A stretch of 64,000 bases of DNA from Streptomyces fulvoviolaceus (lineage in GTDB: Bacteria > Actinomycetota > Actinomycetes > Streptomycetales > Streptomycetaceae), in the NCBI RefSeq assembly GCF_000718165.1, contig NZ_JOEY01000014.1:62001-126000 (forward strand), given 5' to 3'. The notes below the pieces were generated by a model that had not been told where the DNA came from, did no database searches, and saw only the letters and a list, made by a program, of their open reading frames with translations. Below are positions 26,261 through 34,108 of this stretch, piece by piece. Position numbers and translations under genes: made by a program. The stretch's first letter is position 1, and the number at the start of each line of letters is the position of its first letter.

Positions 26261-26785
26261 GTGCCGTACCCCCCGCCGCCGCGCACCCCCTCGGGGCCGC
26301 GCAGAAGATCTCTCCTCGCCTCGGCCGCCGGGGCCGCCCTGCTGACGGGCTGCTCCGACGGGTCCGGCCCCACCTCCGCCGGCGGCAGCCCGTCGGCCGC
26401 CGAACGGGCACGCGCGCGTGCGGCCCGCGACAGCCAGGGGCTGGCCGAGCGGTACGACGCCGTTCTCGCCGCGTATCCGACGCTGGCGGAGCGGCTGCTG
26501 CCGCTGCGGGCGGAGGTCGTACGGCACGCGGAGGCGTTCGGCGGGGCCGGCAAGCCCTCGGCCACGGCGTCCGGGCCCTCGCCCTCGCCCTCCGCTTCCC
26601 CGTCGGCCGTCGTGCCGGCGACCGAGAAGGACGCGCTCGCCGAGCTCGCCGCCGCCGAGCGGGCCCTCGCGGACCGGCGTGCGAAGGCGCTGCTCGACGT
26701 TCCGGGCGAGCTGGCCCGGCTGCTGGCCTCGGTGACGGCGGCCGGTGCGGCGCACGCGTATCTGCTGACGGAGGGGGCGAAGTGA
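26261..26785 (+). CDS. Putative lipoprotein of unknown function
   Basis: A 174-residue protein with a lipoprotein signal: basic start, RRSLLASAAGAA and the lipobox LLTGC (Cys about residue 31). The mature part is Ala/Arg/Glu-rich and helical (residues 45-95 and 120-174), split by a Pro/Ser/Ala linker. It starts at GTG behind a GAGGA site. Its stop overlaps the start of the DUF4439 gene (GTGA), so the two are co-translated and probably act together at the outer face of the membrane. I do not recognise a named family. Confidence 0.72.
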   Translation: MPYPPPPRTPSGPRRRSLLASAAGAALLTGCSDGSGPTSAGGSPSAAERARARAARDSQGLAERYDAVLAAYPTLAERLLPLRAEVVRHAEAFGGAGKPSATASGPSPSPSASPSAVVPATEKDALAELAAAERALADRRAKALLDVPGELARLLASVTAAGAAHAYLLTEGAK

Positions 26786-27252
26786 AGGACCAGGAGCTCA
26801 GGGATCAGGAACTGAAGGCCCTCCAGGCGGCGCTGGCCGCCGAGCACGCGGCGGTGTACGGCTACGGCGTCGTCGGTGGCCGGATCCGCGAGGACCGGCG
26901 CACGGAGGCGAAGGCCGCGTACGACGCCCATCGGGCACGGCGGGACGCCCTGGTGCGCGAGGCGCGGGACCTGGGTGGGACGCCGGTGGCCGCGGCGGCG
27001 GGGTACGCGCTGCCCTTCCCGGTGCTGGACTCGGCCGCGGCCGTCCGGCTGGCCGCCGAGCTGGAGGACCGGGTGGCCGGGGTGTACTCCGACCTGGTGC
27101 GGGCAGCCGAGGGCGAGCGGCGGGGCCTGGCCGCCGCGGCACTGCGGGAGGCCGCGGTGCGGGCGGTGCGCTGGAGCGGCGAGAGCGTAGCCTTCCCTGG
27201 GCTTGCCGAGCGGGCGGCCACCGCCTCGGCCTCGCCGGCACCCACGGCGTAA
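26782..27252 (+). CDS. DUF4439 ferritin-like protein
   Basis: A 156-residue helical protein with AALAAEHAAVYGYG near the start, which fits the first helix of ferritin-like DUF4439 proteins, and Glu/His/Asp positions in later helices (for example ALREAAVRAVRW). No signal peptide is present. Family members are four-helix bundles of unknown function. The GTG start overlaps the lipoprotein stop by 4 nt. A 27-bp gap separates it from the APH-like gene, so all three plus-strand genes are likely one operon. Confidence 0.75.
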   Translation: MKDQELRDQELKALQAALAAEHAAVYGYGVVGGRIREDRRTEAKAAYDAHRARRDALVREARDLGGTPVAAAAGYALPFPVLDSAAAVRLAAELEDRVAGVYSDLVRAAEGERRGLAAAALREAAVRAVRWSGESVAFPGLAERAATASASPAPTA

Positions 27253-27279
27253 CGCGTACTGGAAGGGAACAACTCGCGC

Positions 27280-28170
27280 ATGGTTTTCGCACCGCCGCAG
27301 CGTCTGGTCAGGGCGCTCGGTGAGACGGCACCGGACGGTGACGACTGGTTGGAGAAGCTGCCCGAGGCAGCTCAACAGGCCGTCGCGCTACGCGAGTTGA
27401 CCGTGGAGCGGGTGCAGGTGCCCGGCGGGCGCAGCAGCCTGGTCGTGCTGGTGCGGCGGCCGGACGGGACGCCCGCCGTGCTCAAGCTGGCCCCGTCCCG
27501 GGCCCGCCCGGAGAGCGAGCGGGCCGCGCTCGCGCACTGGGGCGGTCTGGGTGCCGTACAGCTGCTCGAGGAGCCGCCCGTTGAGGGCGTGCTGCTGTTG
27601 GAGCGGCTGCATCCGGATGTGTCCGTGCGGTCGCTGCCCGAGGCGAAGGCGCTGCTGGAGGCGGCGGGGACGTTGCGGCGGCTGTGGGTGGAGCCGCCCG
27701 GAGAGCATGTTTTCGAGACCGTGGCAGAGCGGACCGGGCGGCAGGCCGAGCTGATGCGGGGCGCGGCCGCGGAGGCTGCGGCACTGGTGAGCGCGGCTCT
27801 CGACGCGCGTGAGGAGCTGTTGGCCGCGCCGCCTGAGCGGCGGTTGCTGCACGGGACGTTTCGGCAGAGCAAGGTGCTGGCGGGTGAGCGGTCTCCCTGG
27901 CTGGCCGTGGGGCCGGATCCCGTGGTCGGGGAGTGTGCGTTCGATCTCGCGCGGCTGGTGCGGGATCGGGTGGAGGATCTGATCGCCACGGCGTCGGGGG
28001 CGGCGACTACCCGGCGGCGGGTGAAGCGGCTTGCGGAGTCGCTGGAGGTGGATCAGGAGCGGTTGCGGGGGTGGACGTTGTTCCGGGCCGTGGAGTCGGG
28101 GGTTCGGGCGCTTCGGGTGGGGCGGCCTCGGGATGCGGAGCTGTTGCTCGAATTCGCCGGGTGGCTTTGA
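27280..28170 (+). CDS. APH-fold protein with degenerate kinase active site
   Basis: The 296-residue protein resembles actinobacterial aminoglycoside-phosphotransferase-like kinases over its length, with the ATP-lobe lysine in AVLKL (K69) and the family phrases PWLA, PVVGE and AFDLARL. The catalytic loop that normally reads HGDxxxxN is HGTFRQSK (191-198), so the general-base Asp and the metal-binding Asn are both gone. The usual DPK/DFD metal Asp is replaced in VGPDP (210-214). It therefore probably does not phosphorylate in the normal way and may be a pseudokinase or binding protein. The start ATG follows GGAAGGGAAC. Confidence 0.72.
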   Translation: MVFAPPQRLVRALGETAPDGDDWLEKLPEAAQQAVALRELTVERVQVPGGRSSLVVLVRRPDGTPAVLKLAPSRARPESERAALAHWGGLGAVQLLEEPPVEGVLLLERLHPDVSVRSLPEAKALLEAAGTLRRLWVEPPGEHVFETVAERTGRQAELMRGAAAEAAALVSAALDAREELLAAPPERRLLHGTFRQSKVLAGERSPWLAVGPDPVVGECAFDLARLVRDRVEDLIATASGAATTRRRVKRLAESLEVDQERLRGWTLFRAVESGVRALRVGRPRDAELLLEFAGWL

Positions 28171-28183
28171 GTTCGTTGTCGGG

Positions 28184-28249
28184 TGCGGGTCCGTTGTGGC
28201 TGGTCGCGCCCACGCGGCGGAGCCGCACATCGATACAGCCCCGCCCCTT
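28184..28249 (+). repeat. Intergenic repeat family A, copy 2
   Basis: Carries GCGGCGGAGCCGCACATCGA within the same core as the other copies. It fills the whole convergent gap between the APH-like gene and the ferredoxin gene, and the ferredoxin stop codon (TAA on the minus strand) lies at its right end. It may work as the shared terminator. Confidence 0.8.
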
Positions 28250-28457
28250 AGGTTGGCTGCCTCACCCTGAGTTTGAGAGCGAGGGCCGGGCAGTCGGACG
28301 CTGCTCTGCGGGCTCGTTTGATCGTTCCGGTGGGAACTGGGGTGCCCTCGACCAGCGGGTAGCCCCACTCGTCCAGCGTGATGCGCTCCGGGAGGAGTTC
28401 CGCGCACAGGCCGTGGCCCTCGCAGGCGGTCCAGTCGATGTCGATGCGCTGCTCCAC
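28248..28457 (-). CDS. Small [3Fe-4S]-type ferredoxin
   Basis: A 69-residue ferredoxin with the motif CEGHGLCAEL (C12, C18) and C56 in SDCPALAL. Three cysteines with this spacing are typical of actinobacterial single-cluster ferredoxins that bind [3Fe-4S] and pass electrons to cytochromes P450 or other acceptors. It begins at GTG behind GGAGGAG, one base after the stop of the NuoF-like gene. As the last gene of the five-gene operon it probably acts as the electron partner of the NuoF-like protein in the cytoplasm. Confidence 0.9.
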   Translation of the reverse strand: MEQRIDIDWTACEGHGLCAELLPERITLDEWGYPLVEGTPVPTGTIKRARRAASDCPALALKLRVRQPT

Positions 28458-28458
28458 G

Positions 28459-29673
28459 TCAGTTCTCCTCCGGTATGGGCAGCAGGGGTGCGGCGTCGGT
28501 CGCGGTGCACAACCCGCTTGCGTGAATGTCGAGTTCGGTGGCGAAGGTCGTCAGGGCGGAGCGGACCAGGCGGACCGTGCCGTCGGGGTGGTGGCAGGCG
28601 CCGCGGCCCTCGACGAGGCCGGCCCAGCGGGCGACGTCGTCGCGGGTGGTGCCCTGGGGGCCGGGTGCGGCGAGCGTCCGGAAGGCGGCGGCGATACGGG
28701 GCAGACCGTTGAGGCAGGGGCCGCACTGGCCGGCCGACTGGAGGGCCAAGTAGCGCAGCACGCGGGCGGTTTCGGCGAGGCCACAGCGGTCGGCGGGGAG
28801 TGCGGCGAGTACACCGGCGCCCATGTTCGCGGCATCCAGGCCGAGTTGAGCCGCCTCCGCGACCGGGACCCAGGTGCCGTGGTAGCCGCCGACCAGGACG
28901 GCCGACATGCCGTGCAGCGGCACCAGCCGCGCGAGCGGCATGCCGAACGGGGCTTCCACGACCCGGACTTCACGCCCCGGCACATGCACCGTGCACAGCG
29001 CGCTGCCGGGCTGGGCCGGGGTGCCGGCGCTGCGGAACCAGTCGGCGCCGTAGCGGGCGACCAGCGCGAGGTGGGCGAGGGTCTCGACGTTCTGGACGAG
29101 GGTCGGGGCCCGGTTCACTCCGCGTTCGCGCACGGGAGGGCTCTTGTACGTCGGGAGCGCGGCGCCTCCGCCGACGTACTGCACGAGGGCCGAGGACTGG
29201 CCGGACAGGAACCGCTTCGACAGCCGTAGGACCTTCACGGGGACGGGGTCGCGACGGTGGGCGAGGGCCGACTCCAGGTAGGACGCGCCGTCCTCCACGG
29301 CCAGGTGCGCCTCCTTCGCGCCGGTCACCGCGGCGGCCACCTGGATGCCGTCCAGGACGAGGTGGGGCGACAGTTGCAGCAGCGTCCTGTCCTTGCGGCT
29401 CGCGGGCTCGCCCTCGGCGCCGTTGGCGACGACGACGGGACTGCGGCCGGTACGGCGGCCCGCCTCGGCGACCGAGACCAGCTTGCGGTAGACGGGGAAC
29501 GCGGCCCCGCCGCGGCCGGTGAGGCCGGATTCGGCGACCGTACGGAGCAGGGCGTCCGGATCGCCGTACGGCAGAGCGCCGTAGCGCTGCTCGTGGGTGG
29601 GGAGGTCGGCCGGGGCGCCGCCGGGGGCGAGCAGCCGGGGGGACATGTAGACGTCCGGGAAGGTCATGGTCAC
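28459..29673 (-). CDS. NuoF-like flavoprotein (NADH dehydrogenase 51-kDa-type)
   Basis: A 404-residue protein related to NuoF. It has the FMN-site segment TGRGGAAFPVYRKL, ANGAEGEPASRKDRTLL, the SLBB-like region and a C-terminal Fe-S segment. The four-Cys motif of NuoF (CxxCxxC plus a later Cys) is altered to SAGQCGPCLNG, so the first cysteine is Ala. A later Cys is in GACHHPDGT. The cluster may be missing or bound differently. The GTG start at 29673 overlaps the cytochrome gene stop by 4 nt (GTGA); ATG 29667 is an alternative. It is probably a cytosolic electron-input module using NAD(P)H or ferredoxin. Confidence 0.83.
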   Translation of the reverse strand: MTMTFPDVYMSPRLLAPGGAPADLPTHEQRYGALPYGDPDALLRTVAESGLTGRGGAAFPVYRKLVSVAEAGRRTGRSPVVVANGAEGEPASRKDRTLLQLSPHLVLDGIQVAAAVTGAKEAHLAVEDGASYLESALAHRRDPVPVKVLRLSKRFLSGQSSALVQYVGGGAALPTYKSPPVRERGVNRAPTLVQNVETLAHLALVARYGADWFRSAGTPAQPGSALCTVHVPGREVRVVEAPFGMPLARLVPLHGMSAVLVGGYHGTWVPVAEAAQLGLDAANMGAGVLAALPADRCGLAETARVLRYLALQSAGQCGPCLNGLPRIAAAFRTLAAPGPQGTTRDDVARWAGLVEGRGACHHPDGTVRLVRSALTTFATELDIHASGLCTATDAAPLLPIPEEN

Positions 29674-30251
29674 GGTCGGGCTCCTTCGGCCGTGCGGAGG
29701 AGGGCGGCGGGGGTGTGGCGGGCGGCGCGGGCGGAGTGCGCGATCCGGATGCCGAAGGCGGCGACCACCGCGGCCACGCAGGCGACAGTCAGCCAGGTCA
29801 TCCAGTCGGTGCCGGTGTCCGTGCCGATGCCGATGCCGTGGACCAGGGCGACCGGCCAGGAGGCGTACGCCAGCCAGTGCACGGCTCGCCAGGCGCGGTG
29901 ACCGATGCGTTCCCGCAGGAGGCTGGTGATCACGACCGCGAGCATCAGGTCGAAGGCGACCGTGCCGAGGCCGAGCCACAGGGGCTGATAGTCGGAGGCG
30001 AAGGGGACGATCGCGTCGAGGACGGTGATGTTGACGTAGCCGTCGACGATCGCCGTGGTGATGTGGAGGGCCAGGAAGGCGGTGGCGGAGAGGGAGAGGG
30101 TGCGGTGGAGGGAGACGGTGCCGAAACGGGGCAGGCCCGGGATCTTGCCGCGGAGCCTTACGGCTGTGCCGAGCAGGACCACAACGGTGAAGAGGACGAG
30201 GCAGACGGCACCCGTTGCCCGGTTGGCGTACCAAAGGGTTTCGGAGGTCAT
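29670..30251 (-). CDS. Ferric-reductase-like membrane cytochrome b
   Basis: A 193-residue membrane protein with about six hydrophobic segments. It shows histidines in the heme-binding helices of the ferric-reductase-like family: SLHRTLSL, FLALHITTA, RAVHWLAYA and ALVHGIGIG. Such proteins carry b-type hemes that move electrons through the membrane. It begins at ATG 30251 and overlaps the apbE stop by 4 nt (ATGA), so the longer open frame to 30308 is not used. Between a NuoF-like cytosolic protein and ApbE-modified partners it is the natural conduit through the membrane. Confidence 0.88.
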   Translation of the reverse strand: MTSETLWYANRATGAVCLVLFTVVVLLGTAVRLRGKIPGLPRFGTVSLHRTLSLSATAFLALHITTAIVDGYVNITVLDAIVPFASDYQPLWLGLGTVAFDLMLAVVITSLLRERIGHRAWRAVHWLAYASWPVALVHGIGIGTDTGTDWMTWLTVACVAAVVAAFGIRIAHSARAARHTPAALLRTAEGARP

Positions 30252-31276
30252 TCGGCGGTCCCCCGGTGGGGGCTGGGCGCGCCCCGCGGCGGAGCCGCTG
30301 ATCGACACAGCCCCGCGCCTCTCAGGTCGGTCGGCCAGCCCGGCGTTGTGACGATCAGGCCTTCCTGGCTCACCAAGCGTGCCGGCAGCCCCTGCCTCGT
30401 CAGCCAGCGTTCCGCTCCCGCGCCCTTCACCAGGGCCGCCGTGGTCGCCGCGTTGGCTTCCGCGCAGCTACTGGCCGCGACCGAGACCGTGCGCCACGGG
30501 GAACGGACGGGCAGGCCGGTGCGGGGGTCGACGATGTGGTGGAGGTCGTGGCCGCCGCGGCGCCAGTTGCGGGCGGCCGTACCGGATGTGGCGAGGCCTC
30601 CGCTGTACAGGCCGACCGTGGCGTACGGGCCCTGCGCGGGCGTCTCCCCGACCGAACCGGTGACGTCCTGGACGCGGATCTGCCAGCCGCCCGCCGGGGG
30701 CTCGCCCGCGACGGCCGTGTCGCCGCCGAGGCTCACCAGGACGCCGCAGCCCGCGGCCCGGGCCAGCATGGTCGCGACCCTGTCGGCGGCCCAGGCCTTG
30801 GCGGTGGCGCCGAGGTCGAGGCGGACGCCGACCGGGACGGTGACCGTGCCGGTCTCGCGGTCCAGCCGGACGCGCCGCCAGCCCGGGGCGCGTTTCACCG
30901 TCAGCCGTACCGGGCGGTCGTCCTCCCGGACGAGGGTGAAGTCGCGGTCGTAGCCGATCGCCTCCATCGCCGAGCCGACCGTCGGGTCGACCGTGCCGTC
31001 CGTGGCCTCGGCGGCGTGCAGCGCCACGGCGAGCGCTTCCGCGAGGAGCGGGCTGACGCGGACCGGGCGGCCCTCCGCCGCGTCGAGTGCGACGAGTTCG
31101 GAGTCCGTGCGGAAGCGGCTGCAGGCCGCGTCGACCTCGGCCAGGTGCCGGGCCAGGAGCAGATTGCAGGAGTCCAGCAGGGCCGGGTCGGTGACGACCA
31201 GCCGGACGGTCGTGCCGAGGGCACGCCAGTCGGCGGCGGCCGTCGTGCGCGGGGGTGTGGTGGCGGTGGTCATCAC
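30248..31276 (-). CDS. apbE: FAD:protein FMN transferase (ApbE family)
   Basis: ApbE enzymes split FAD and attach FMN through a phosphoester to Thr or Ser in target proteins. The 342-residue product shows DGTVDPTVGSAMEAIGYD, DLGATAKAWAADRV, the SLGGDTAV metal loop, GLATSGTAARNW, the strand HHIVDPRTGLP and SCAEANAATTAALV near the end. No signal peptide is obvious, so it may act inside the cell. The last 25 residues are encoded by an intergenic repeat (30269-30320). It begins at GTG 31276 (ATG 31273 next) inside the end of the Ser-rich gene, so the target and enzyme are probably made together. Confidence 0.93.
   Translation of the reverse strand: MMTTATTPPRTTAAADWRALGTTVRLVVTDPALLDSCNLLLARHLAEVDAACSRFRTDSELVALDAAEGRPVRVSPLLAEALAVALHAAEATDGTVDPTVGSAMEAIGYDRDFTLVREDDRPVRLTVKRAPGWRRVRLDRETGTVTVPVGVRLDLGATAKAWAADRVATMLARAAGCGVLVSLGGDTAVAGEPPAGGWQIRVQDVTGSVGETPAQGPYATVGLYSGGLATSGTAARNWRRGGHDLHHIVDPRTGLPVRSPWRTVSVAASSCAEANAATTAALVKGAGAERWLTRQGLPARLVSQEGLIVTTPGWPTDLRGAGLCRSAAPPRGAPSPHRGTAE
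30269..30320 (+). repeat. Intergenic repeat family A, copy 3, inside apbE
   Basis: GCGGCGGAGCCGCTGATCGA and flanks match the family core. Here it forms the 3' end of apbE on the minus strand, so it became coding by overlap rather than lying in a spacer. Confidence 0.75.
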
Positions 31277-31650
31277 GACGCCCCCGAGGTGGAGTCGGTG
31301 GAACCGCCGGAGGAGGAGGTGAGGCCGGAGGAGGAGTCCGTGGAGGAGCTGTCGGTCGAGCTGCTGCTCGACGACGAGCTGCCCGAGGAGGACGAGGAGT
31401 CCGAGCTGTCCGAGGAGTCCGTGCTGCTGCTCTTGTCGGTGGAACTCGTGGAGCTCGTGGAGCTGCTGGAACTCGACGACGTGCTGCTGCTCGCCGTCGT
31501 CTCCGCGTCCGCCTGCATCGTGCCGACGAGCGCGAACACCCCCGCCGCCGCAGCGAGCGTGATCGCCGCCGCGGCCGCCGCCGTGCGCCGTGTTCCTCTG
31601 CGGACCAACGCGGCGGCGCCCCGCTCCCTGCCTCTGCCCCTGCTCTCCAT
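31273..31650 (-). CDS. Ser/Asp-rich membrane-anchored protein, candidate flavinylation target
   Basis: A 125-residue protein with a basic N-terminus, one membrane or signal segment (about 20-46, RRTAAAAAAITLAAAAG) and an outer tail of nearly only Ser, Thr, Asp and Gly. The tail ends with two seven-residue segments 14 residues apart, DSSSGLT and DSTSGAS at the C-terminus. Both are close to the Dxx(S/T)GA(T/S) motif that ApbE modifies with FMN. It starts at ATG 31650 behind GGAGGGG, and its stop overlaps the apbE start. It has no FMN-binding-domain fold, so if flavinylated it would be a very small, disordered FMN carrier. The family is unknown to me. Confidence 0.75.
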   Translation of the reverse strand: MESRGRGRERGAAALVRRGTRRTAAAAAAITLAAAAGVFALVGTMQADAETTASSSTSSSSSSSTSSTSSTDKSSSTDSSDSSDSSSSSGSSSSSSSSTDSSSTDSSSGLTSSSGGSTDSTSGAS

Positions 31651-31719
31651 GGCCGTACCCCTCCGTAGCCGTAGTGACGCTGTGTCACGCACTACGGTCG
31701 GGTACGGCCCTGAGAGAAG

Positions 31720-31748
31720 TCTGTGAGGCGTTTGTACGCCTCCACAGA
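31720..31748 (-). terminator. Likely terminator after proS
   Basis: Inverted arms TCTGTGAGGCG and CGCCTCCACAGA, with one bulge and a 6-nt loop, lie 24 bp beyond the proS stop. It probably separates proS from the redox operon downstream. Confidence 0.55.
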
Positions 31749-31771
31749 ACTCCCTGAGAGGTGCCTCTAAA

Positions 31772-33475
31772 TCACGCCGTCAGGCGGGCGATCGCCTCGT
31801 CCACCGTCAGCTCCTCGCGCTCGCCGGTCCTGCGGTCCTTGAGCTCGACCACGCCCTCGCCCGCGCGACGGCCCGCCACCAGGATCTGCGGTACGCCCAT
31901 CAGCTCGGAGTCCGTGAACTTCACGCCCGGGGACACGCCCGCCCGGTCGTCCACCAGGACGCGGACACCGGCCGCCGCCAGCTTCCCGGAGATGTCGAGG
32001 GCGAGCTCGGTCTGCAGGGCCTTGCCCGCGGCGACGACGTGCACGTCGGCCGGGGCGACCTCCTTGGGCCAGCACAGGCCCTTGTCGTCGGCGGACTGCT
32101 CGGCGAGGGCGGCGACCGCGCGGGAGACGCCGATGCCGTAGGAGCCCATGGTCACGCGGACCGGCTTGCCGTTCTGGCCGAGGACGTCGAGCTTGAGGGC
32201 GTCGGCGTACTTGCGGCCCAACTGGAAGATGTGGCCGATCTCGATGGCGCGGTCCAGCTTGAGGCCGGTGCCGCACTTCGGGCAGGGGTCGCCCTCCTGG
32301 ACGACCACGACGTCGACGTACTCGTCGACCTCGAAGTCACGGCCCGCGACGACGTTCTTCGCGTGCGTGTGCTCCTTGTTGGCGCCGGTGATCCACGAGG
32401 TGCCGGGGGCCACGCGCGGGTCGGCGATGTACTTCACCTTCTCGCCCCGGCCCTGCGGGCCGACGTAGCCGCGGACCAGGTCCGGGCGGCCCGCGAAGTC
32501 CGCCTCGGTGACCATCTCGACGACGGCCGGGGCGAAGTGCGCCTCGACCTTGCCCAGGTCGACCTCACGGTCACCGGGCACGCCCACCGCGACGATCTCG
32601 CCGTCGACCTTCACGAGGAGGTTCTTCAGCGTGTCGGAGCCCTGGACGCCGAGGTGGGCGGCGAGGGTCTCGATGGTCGGGGTGTCGGGGGTGGGGATCT
32701 CCTCGAGAGCGGGCACGCCCTCGGCGTCCACCGACTTCAGCTCGTACGTGATCGCCTCGGTGTTGGCCGCGAAGTCGCAGTTCGGGCAGTCGGCGAAGGT
32801 GTCCTCGCCGGCCTCGGCGGGAGCGAGGAACTCCTCCGACTTGGAGCCGCCCATCGCGCCGGCGGTGGCGGCGCAGATGCGGTAGTCGAGGCCCAGGCGC
32901 TCGAACACCTTCTGGTACGCCTGGCGGTGCAGGGCGTAGGACTGGGCGAGGCCCTCGTCCTCGGTGTCGAAGGAGTACGAGTCCTTCATCAGGAACTCGC
33001 GGCCGCGCAGGATGCCCGCGCGGGGACGGGCCTCGTCACGGAACTTCGTCTGGATCTGGTAGAGGATGACCGGCAGGTCCTTGTAGGAGGACGTCTGGTC
33101 CTTCACGATCAGCGTGAAGATCTCCTCGTGGGTCGGGCCGAGGAGGTAGTCGCCGCCCTTGCGGTCCTGGAGGCGGAACAGCTCGGGGCCGTACTCGTCC
33201 CAGCGGCCGGTCGCCTCGTAGGGCTCGCGGGGCAGCAGGGCGGGGAGGCTGACTTCCTGGGCGCCGATCGCGTCCATCTCCTCACGGACGATCCGCTCCA
33301 CGTTGGAGAGGACCTTCTTGCCGAGGGGCAGCCAGGACCAGATGCCGGCGGCGGTGCGGCGGACGTAGCCCGCGCGGACGAGGAGCTTGTGGCTGAGGAC
33401 CTCGGCGTCCGCCGGGTCGTCGCGCAGCGTCTTCGCCATCAACTGGGACATGCGCTGGACCGGTGCGTTCGCCAT
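31772..33475 (-). CDS. proS: Prolyl-tRNA synthetase
   Basis: ProS charges tRNA-Pro with proline. The 567-residue protein has the bacterial ProS plan: class II motif 1 region ([19 protein letters not shown]), motif 2 with FRDEARPR, the insertion (editing) domain in the middle, motif 3 [17 protein letters not shown] and an anticodon-binding C-terminal domain ([15 protein letters not shown]). The Cys-X-X-Cys pairs DCPNCDFA and CPKCGTG fit the zinc-like insert seen in this type. It stands alone, ends at a probable terminator and is preceded by a GNAT gene 73 bp upstream. Confidence 0.98.
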   Translation of the reverse strand: MANAPVQRMSQLMAKTLRDDPADAEVLSHKLLVRAGYVRRTAAGIWSWLPLGKKVLSNVERIVREEMDAIGAQEVSLPALLPREPYEATGRWDEYGPELFRLQDRKGGDYLLGPTHEEIFTLIVKDQTSSYKDLPVILYQIQTKFRDEARPRAGILRGREFLMKDSYSFDTEDEGLAQSYALHRQAYQKVFERLGLDYRICAATAGAMGGSKSEEFLAPAEAGEDTFADCPNCDFAANTEAITYELKSVDAEGVPALEEIPTPDTPTIETLAAHLGVQGSDTLKNLLVKVDGEIVAVGVPGDREVDLGKVEAHFAPAVVEMVTEADFAGRPDLVRGYVGPQGRGEKVKYIADPRVAPGTSWITGANKEHTHAKNVVAGRDFEVDEYVDVVVVQEGDPCPKCGTGLKLDRAIEIGHIFQLGRKYADALKLDVLGQNGKPVRVTMGSYGIGVSRAVAALAEQSADDKGLCWPKEVAPADVHVVAAGKALQTELALDISGKLAAAGVRVLVDDRAGVSPGVKFTDSELMGVPQILVAGRRAGEGVVELKDRRTGEREELTVDEAIARLTA

Positions 33476-33548
33476 GGTTCTCGTACTCCTGCCGGGAAAG
33501 GGTGATGGCTAGGAGGTTAGCCGTGCGTGCTGCGCCGGTGGAAATCCG

Positions 33549-34079
33549 TTATCGGCGGCGGAGCGGGAGGAGGGCGCCCATCACGGCGTACGGCTTCGGG
33601 GCGCTGGGGAAGAGGACCTGGCGGGCCAGGTCCTCGTAGCCGAGGGAGTGGTACAGGCCGCGGGCCGGGCTGTCGGTGTCGATCGCGGACAGGATCGAGC
33701 GGGGTTCGGCGGCGCCGTCGGTGATGGTGGTGATCAAAGCGCGGCCGATACCGCGGTTCTGGTAGCCGGGGTGGACGTGCAGCTCGGTGATCACGAAGGA
33801 GTCGTCGAGCCAGGCGTCGTGGCCCCGGGCGCGGAGGTAGGGCTCCACGACGGTGGACCACCAGTGGGCGCGGTCGTTCGGCATGCCGTAGACGAAGCCG
33901 ACGAGGCGGCCTCCGGCGGTCGCGCCGAGCGCTCTCGCACCGGGGTGGGTCATGTGGCGCAGGACGATCTGGCGCCGTACGGCCACCTCGTCCGAGCCCA
34001 GTCCGAAAGCGACGGCCTGGACGGCTAGGGCCTCGTCGACGTGCGCAGACAGGTCCAGGGGGCCGATGACGAGGTCCAT
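33549..34079 (-). CDS. GNAT-family N-acetyltransferase
   Basis: A 176-residue GCN5-type acetyltransferase. The acetyl-CoA motif is in ELHVHPGYQNRGIGRALI (residues 100-117, with the Q/RxxGxG/A pattern as QNRGIG), followed by ARGLYHSLGYED. The substrate is unknown. The open frame continues upstream to 34829, but that part is antisense to the next gene, so ATG 34079 is taken, though no strong RBS precedes it. The two GNAT genes are adjacent on the same strand and may be co-transcribed. Confidence 0.88.
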   Translation of the reverse strand: MDLVIGPLDLSAHVDEALAVQAVAFGLGSDEVAVRRQIVLRHMTHPGARALGATAGGRLVGFVYGMPNDRAHWWSTVVEPYLRARGHDAWLDDSFVITELHVHPGYQNRGIGRALITTITDGAAEPRSILSAIDTDSPARGLYHSLGYEDLARQVLFPSAPKPYAVMGALLPLRRR

Positions 34080-34108
34080 GGCGGGAGCGTACAGGGGGGT
34101 GGGTGGCT

